Of a DNA stretch of 64,000 nucleotides, positions 61,300-64,000 are shown piece by piece. This DNA is from Nioella aestuarii (GTDB lineage Bacteria; Pseudomonadota; Alphaproteobacteria; Rhodobacterales; Rhodobacteraceae), in the NCBI RefSeq assembly GCF_050896395.1, contig NZ_JBPBBA010000019.1:7284-71283 (forward strand), given 5' to 3'. Under the pieces are notes generated by a model. It was not told where the DNA came from. It made no database searches and saw only the letters and a program-made list of their open reading frames with translations. Position numbers and translations under genes: made by a program. Position 1 is the first letter of the stretch, and each line of letters opens with the position of its first letter.

Positions 61300-62342
61300 T
61301 TCAGCGTCCCGCTGTAACGGATGCCCGCCCCCGCCGTCACGGTTCCAAGCCGCGCGACGGTTTCACCCTCGGCGCCTAATAGCGCGGCAATCTCCTCGGC
61401 ACGATCCGCCGCCACAACAACCACCATGCCGATGCCGGAGTTGAAGGTCTTGAGCATTTCTTTCTCGTCCAGCCCGCCCTCGGCCATCAGCCAGGCGAAG
61501 ACCGGCGGCAGCGACCACGAGTTCAGGTCGATCTCGGCCCCCATACCCTCAGGCAATACCCTCGGCAGGTTCTCTGTCAGACCGCCCCCGGTGATATGGG
61601 CCAGCGCATGTACGCCCCCTGCCCGCACTGCCGCCAAAGCCTGGCGCACATAAAGCCGCGTTGGGGCCAGCAATTCGCGGCCCAGTGTGTCGCCGCCAAA
61701 AGGCGACACCGCGTCCCAGGCAAGGCCCGAGCGTTCCACGATCCGACGCACCAGCGAATAGCCGTTGGAATGCACCCCGTCCGATCCCAGTCCGAGCAGA
61801 ACATCACCTTCACTTACGCCCTCTGGCAGAGAGGCGCCGCGTTCCATCGCGCCCACGGCAAAGCCTGCAAGGTCGAAGTCGCCCGGTGCATACATGCCCG
61901 GCATTTCTGCGGTTTCGCCGCCGATCAGCGCACAGCCGGACCGCTTACAGCCTTCCGCAATACCTTCGATGATCGTGGCGGCGTCAGCGACGTCCAGCTT
62001 GCCGGTGGCGAAATAGTCGAGGAAGAAAAGCGGCTCTGCCCCCTGGCAGACCAGATCGTTGACGCACATGGCGACCAGGTCGATCCCAATCGTGTCGAAG
62101 ACGCCCGTGTCGATCGCGATCTTGAGCTTGGTGCCAACCCCGTCGGTGGCAGCCACCAGAACCGGATCGTCATAGCCGGCGGCCTTCAGGTCAAACAAGG
62201 CCCCGAAGCCCCCCAGCCCGGACATCACGCCGGGCCGCGAAGTGGCCTTGGCGGCGGGCTTGATCCGCTCCACCAGCTCGTTGCCTGCGTCGATATCGAC
62301 ACCCGCTTGCGCGTAGGTCAGTCCCTGTTTTTCGTCCGTCAT
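61296..62342 (-). CDS. purM: phosphoribosylformylglycinamidine cyclo-ligase
   Basis: 348 residues from the ATG at 62342, preceded by AAGGAGCGGGCC; an upstream in-frame ATG (62357) is less well placed. AIR synthetase. Typical segments: LTYAQAGVDIDAGNELV, GGFGALFDL, VLVAATDGVGTKLKIA, VNDLVCQGAEPLFFLDYFA, GGETAEMPGMY and HITGGGLTENLPRVLP. It divides the purine genes of this genome into two clusters (purC/S/Q and purM/N). A Hint-type gene starts 187 bp upstream on the other strand. Confidence 0.97.
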   Translation of the reverse strand: MTDEKQGLTYAQAGVDIDAGNELVERIKPAAKATSRPGVMSGLGGFGALFDLKAAGYDDPVLVAATDGVGTKLKIAIDTGVFDTIGIDLVAMCVNDLVCQGAEPLFFLDYFATGKLDVADAATIIEGIAEGCKRSGCALIGGETAEMPGMYAPGDFDLAGFAVGAMERGASLPEGVSEGDVLLGLGSDGVHSNGYSLVRRIVERSGLAWDAVSPFGGDTLGRELLAPTRLYVRQALAAVRAGGVHALAHITGGGLTENLPRVLPEGMGAEIDLNSWSLPPVFAWLMAEGGLDEKEMLKTFNSGIGMVVVVAADRAEEIAALLGAEGETVARLGTVTAGAGIRYSGTLK

Positions 62343-62528
62343 GGCCCGCTCCTTCAAACTTGGCGCCCTGCTAGCAGCGGCGGCACCCCATGTCCATTGC
62401 CCGCGTGTCGCGGGACCGGGTCAATCGCGGGTTGCCACAACATGACGCCTTGGTAAGGTTCATCGAACACGCCGAGCGGATGATCCCACGTTCAGACCCG
62501 TGTGTTTACCGGAATGAAGGAGCCACTC

Positions 62529-63455
62529 TTGCCCACATCTACGACATTTATCGGCGCAGTCCGCTTTACCGGCAGTATTTCCGGAAACACTCTGACAATT
62601 GGCTCTTCGCCAGCAAACGTCTTCGGGGTTACTCAATGGGATCTGGATGACAGCGGGTCCATCAACACCGGCGATTATCTCTATATCAATGCTTCCACTC
62701 AACCTCAGTATTCGGGCTACGGCATCACCCCCATTGGGTCCAGCACGATGTACCCCCTGTTCGTGGTTTCGGGATCCGGGGAATACTATGTCCCCCACGA
62801 CACCGAGATTGGTCCCGGCAACTTTCCGGGCGGCGCCTACACGGTCACTCCGCTGACGGTCTTCTGTTTTCTGGCCGGAACCCTGATCAGCACCCCAAGC
62901 GGAGAGATCGCGGTGGAAGACCTGCGCATCGGCGAGCCGGTGGTGACTGCCGAGGGGCGGACGGAGCCGGTGAAGTGGATCGGTCGTCAGACCGTCTCCA
63001 CCCGCTTCGGCCCCGCCGAACGGCTGATGCCGGTGCGTTTCGCTGCTGGTTCGCTTGGCGATGGTCTGCCGTATGCTGACCTGACGGTGACGGCTGATCA
63101 TGGGATGCTGGTGGACGGCGTGATCTGCCACGCAGGGGCGCTGGTGAACGGGACGACGATCACCCGCGTTCCGCTGGCGGAAATGGGCGAGACCTATACG
63201 GTCTACCACATCGAGACCGAGGAACACGAGATCATCCTCGCGAATGGCGCCCCGGCTGAGACCTTCATCGACAATGTCTCCCGCCGGGTCTTCGACAACT
63301 ACGCGGAGTTCGAAGCGCTTTATGGCGACGTGCCCGAGATGGAAGAGCTCCCCTATCCGCGTGCGATGTCGGCGCGGCAGGTTCCACCTGTGGTGATCAG
63401 GCAGCTGAGAAGCGGTGCAGCCCCCTTGGACCGACGGTCTTCTCAAGCACGATAA
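62529..63455 (+). CDS. Hint-domain protein, copy D
   Basis: 308 residues from a TTG at 62529, chosen because AAGGAG (62517-62522) stands 6 bases before it and because the resulting MPTSTTF matches the GTG-initiated MPSTSFN of copy B. Residues 1-112 are the variable domain (WDLDDSGSINTGDYLY; MYPLFVVSGSGEYYVPHD). C113 (FCFLAGTLISTPSG) opens the Hint domain with KWIGRQTVSTRF, TVTADHGMLVDG and ILANGAPAETFIDN. The end (GAAPLDRRSSQAR) is peculiar to this copy. Located 7 kb from the other three, downstream of a divergent purM. Confidence 0.88.
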   Translation: MPTSTTFIGAVRFTGSISGNTLTIGSSPANVFGVTQWDLDDSGSINTGDYLYINASTQPQYSGYGITPIGSSTMYPLFVVSGSGEYYVPHDTEIGPGNFPGGAYTVTPLTVFCFLAGTLISTPSGEIAVEDLRIGEPVVTAEGRTEPVKWIGRQTVSTRFGPAERLMPVRFAAGSLGDGLPYADLTVTADHGMLVDGVICHAGALVNGTTITRVPLAEMGETYTVYHIETEEHEIILANGAPAETFIDNVSRRVFDNYAEFEALYGDVPEMEELPYPRAMSARQVPPVVIRQLRSGAAPLDRRSSQAR

Positions 63456-63781
63456 CGCAGCGGTCCCTCACTCTCCCAATCATGGGCCAGGCATCGAAAC
63501 TTCCAGCCTCGTTAAGGAGTTTTCATGCCGAGGGATGTTCAAACTGAGGGCAGGATGCCAAAAAACCGTGCCCGTTCTGCGACGGCCAGCAAAAATCGGC
63601 TGGCTGCTCCTACGCAGCGACAAAAAGTCTTTAATCTTCGTTAATTTCTTAGTATTTCCGCCGAAAGAGCAGTGAAGCCGAGATCAGTGGTTATTGGGTG
63701 GCGCAAGTTTTTTGCGCATCGGGAACTTAGCGTGAGCTCCGAACTTCTCTTGAGCGTGATATTTTAGATCGGAGGCCATTT
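63456..63781. other. intergenic region between Hint copies D and E
   Basis: 326 bp, becoming AT-rich near 63630-63660 (TTAATCTTCGTTAATTTCTTAG). It contains one small open frame with an excellent ribosome site (63525-63644) and the leader of the broken copy E, whose GGAGG sits 7 bases before its ATG. No terminator with a clean T-run was seen, apart from GCGCAAGTTTTTTGCGC at about 63702-63718, a short perfect hairpin with a T loop. Confidence 0.45.
63525..63644 (+). CDS. possible 39-residue basic peptide
   Basis: GTTAAGGAGTTTTC stands in ideal position before the ATG at 63525. The 39-residue product (MPRDVQTEGRMPKNRARSAT...) is strongly basic and without a hydrophobic segment. It lies between two Hint genes on the same strand. 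The ribosome site is the only support; composition could equally be chance. Confidence 0.3.
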   Translation: MPRDVQTEGRMPKNRARSATASKNRLAAPTQRQKVFNLR

Positions 63782-63928
63782 ATGGCGACCTACACTGTAG
63801 CCACCTACCAGCGATACGACAACACCGATGGGACGACAGCCACACCGAACAAGAACGTGGCCACTATTACAGAAAGCAGCGATGATGGCACCTTCATCGT
63901 GGGCGAGACTGTGAGCCTCCCCTTCTGA
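63782..63928 (+). pseudogene. Hint-family copy E, truncated by an insertion sequence
   Basis: GGAGGCCATTT precedes the ATG at 63782. The 48 codons read MATYTVATYQRYDNTDG... and contain DDGTFIVGE, the same acidic turn seen in the N-terminal domains of copies B (ANDGNVDSAD) and D (DDSGSINTGD). The frame then stops at TGA 63926-63928, exactly where an IS3-type end appears to begin (TGAATTGGTCC...). The remaining N-terminal domain and the Hint domain are missing in this window and would be expected past the insertion. Confidence 0.65.
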
Positions 63929-64000
63929 ATTGGTCCACCGTTATGTTTAGGAAACGGAGGACAGAGAATGGCGAACAAGCGACACAAGCCAGAGGAAATA
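63926..64000 (+). mobile_element. IS3-type insertion sequence, left end, cut by window edge
   Basis: The sequence beginning TGAATTGGTCCACCG at 63926 starts with TG, as IS3 termini do, and leads after 42 bp to a transposase start. It interrupts the broken Hint copy E. The right end, direct repeats and most of the element lie outside the window. Confidence 0.65.
63968..64000 (+). CDS. IS3-family transposase, first 11 codons
   Basis: CGGAGGACAGAGA precedes the ATG at 63968. The 11 visible residues, MANKRHKPEEI, match the usual opening of the OrfA helix-turn-helix protein of a common IS3-family group (M-x-x-K-R-H-x-P-E-E-I). Too short to confirm the subgroup. Confidence 0.65.
   Translation, partial: MANKRHKPEEI

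Noticed and set aside
1..64000. tRNA or rRNA genes and CRISPR arrays
   Set aside because: No intergenic segment showed a tRNA-like GTTCGA-type arm with flanking stems, rRNA stretches or regularly spaced direct repeats. A tRNA search program would settle this.

Overview
The window looks like a piece of chromosome from an alphaproteobacterium of the Rhodobacterales (roseobacter group). The evidence is high GC, the RNase E with an acidic insertion in its S1 domain, the F1-ATPase inhibitor zeta subunit, a Mur-type Fur protein without the usual cysteine pairs, the split methionine-synthase parts and, above all, a cluster of Hint-domain proteins of the type common in that order. Most of the window is ordinary housekeeping sequence with short operons, ATGA/GTGA overlaps and clear Shine-Dalgarno sites. 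I saw no rRNA, tRNA, CRISPR array or known riboswitch. Start codons were set by Shine-Dalgarno position and family length, so several differ from the longest open frame.

Layout. 0-5 kb: a MoxR ATPase/CoxE-type VWA pair (VWA cut by the window edge), two secreted proteins and a small membrane protein. 5-7 kb: pyrC-pyrE, closed by two tandem 20-bp palindromic hairpins. 7-12.6 kb: dnaB, a 2-oxoglutarate oxygenase, then alr-mlaE-mlaF with overlapping codons. 12.7-20.4 kb: nucleoside hydrolase-GNAT, selO, a DUF2238-type membrane protein, an EEP phosphatase/nuclease, a DMT transporter, and a CPA1 antiporter overlapping an ankyrin plus kelch-like protein. 20.4-28.7 kb: mur, two tandem DMT transporters, enolase, a hydrolase, a sterol-desaturase-type protein, a GFA protein, a 48-residue lipoprotein, a cupin and a fatty-acid desaturase. 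28.7-37.8 kb: anmK, tyrS, a second EEP protein, a cell-wall amidase, an aminotransferase, a BepA-like M48 protease and a DsbA-like protein. 37.9-44.4 kb: rne with a long leader, then a DctB/DctD-type two-component pair whose regulator lacks the sigma-54 contact motif.

44.5-52 kb: purC, purS and purQ, with an alcohol dehydrogenase inserted between purS and purQ; then the F1-ATPase inhibitor and a homocysteine methyltransferase. A corrinoid protein lies 1.5 kb after the methyltransferase. Together they look like two modules of a split cobalamin-dependent methionine synthase. A DUF1638 protein at 57.3 kb may belong to the same business.

52.2-55.5 kb and 62.5-63.9 kb hold the accessory part. Four intact genes and one broken gene encode about 300-residue proteins. 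Each has a divergent N-terminal domain of about 110-118 residues joined, at a conserved cysteine, to a nearly identical C-terminal Hint (Hedgehog/intein-type) domain. The first copy carries a run of nine G that decides its C-terminus. Copies share long exact stretches in different pairings, which suggests recombination. The fifth copy is cut after 48 codons by an IS3-type insertion whose terminal TGA supplies the stop. Between these two blocks lie a metallophosphatase, a DMT transporter, sufE, a lipoprotein, rnd and purM-purN. Three small repeat types are scattered through the window: a TTCTTCTTGG(C/T)CCAAATACT element, palindromes with a TTGCAA core, and convergent gene pairs sharing a CTAG stop.
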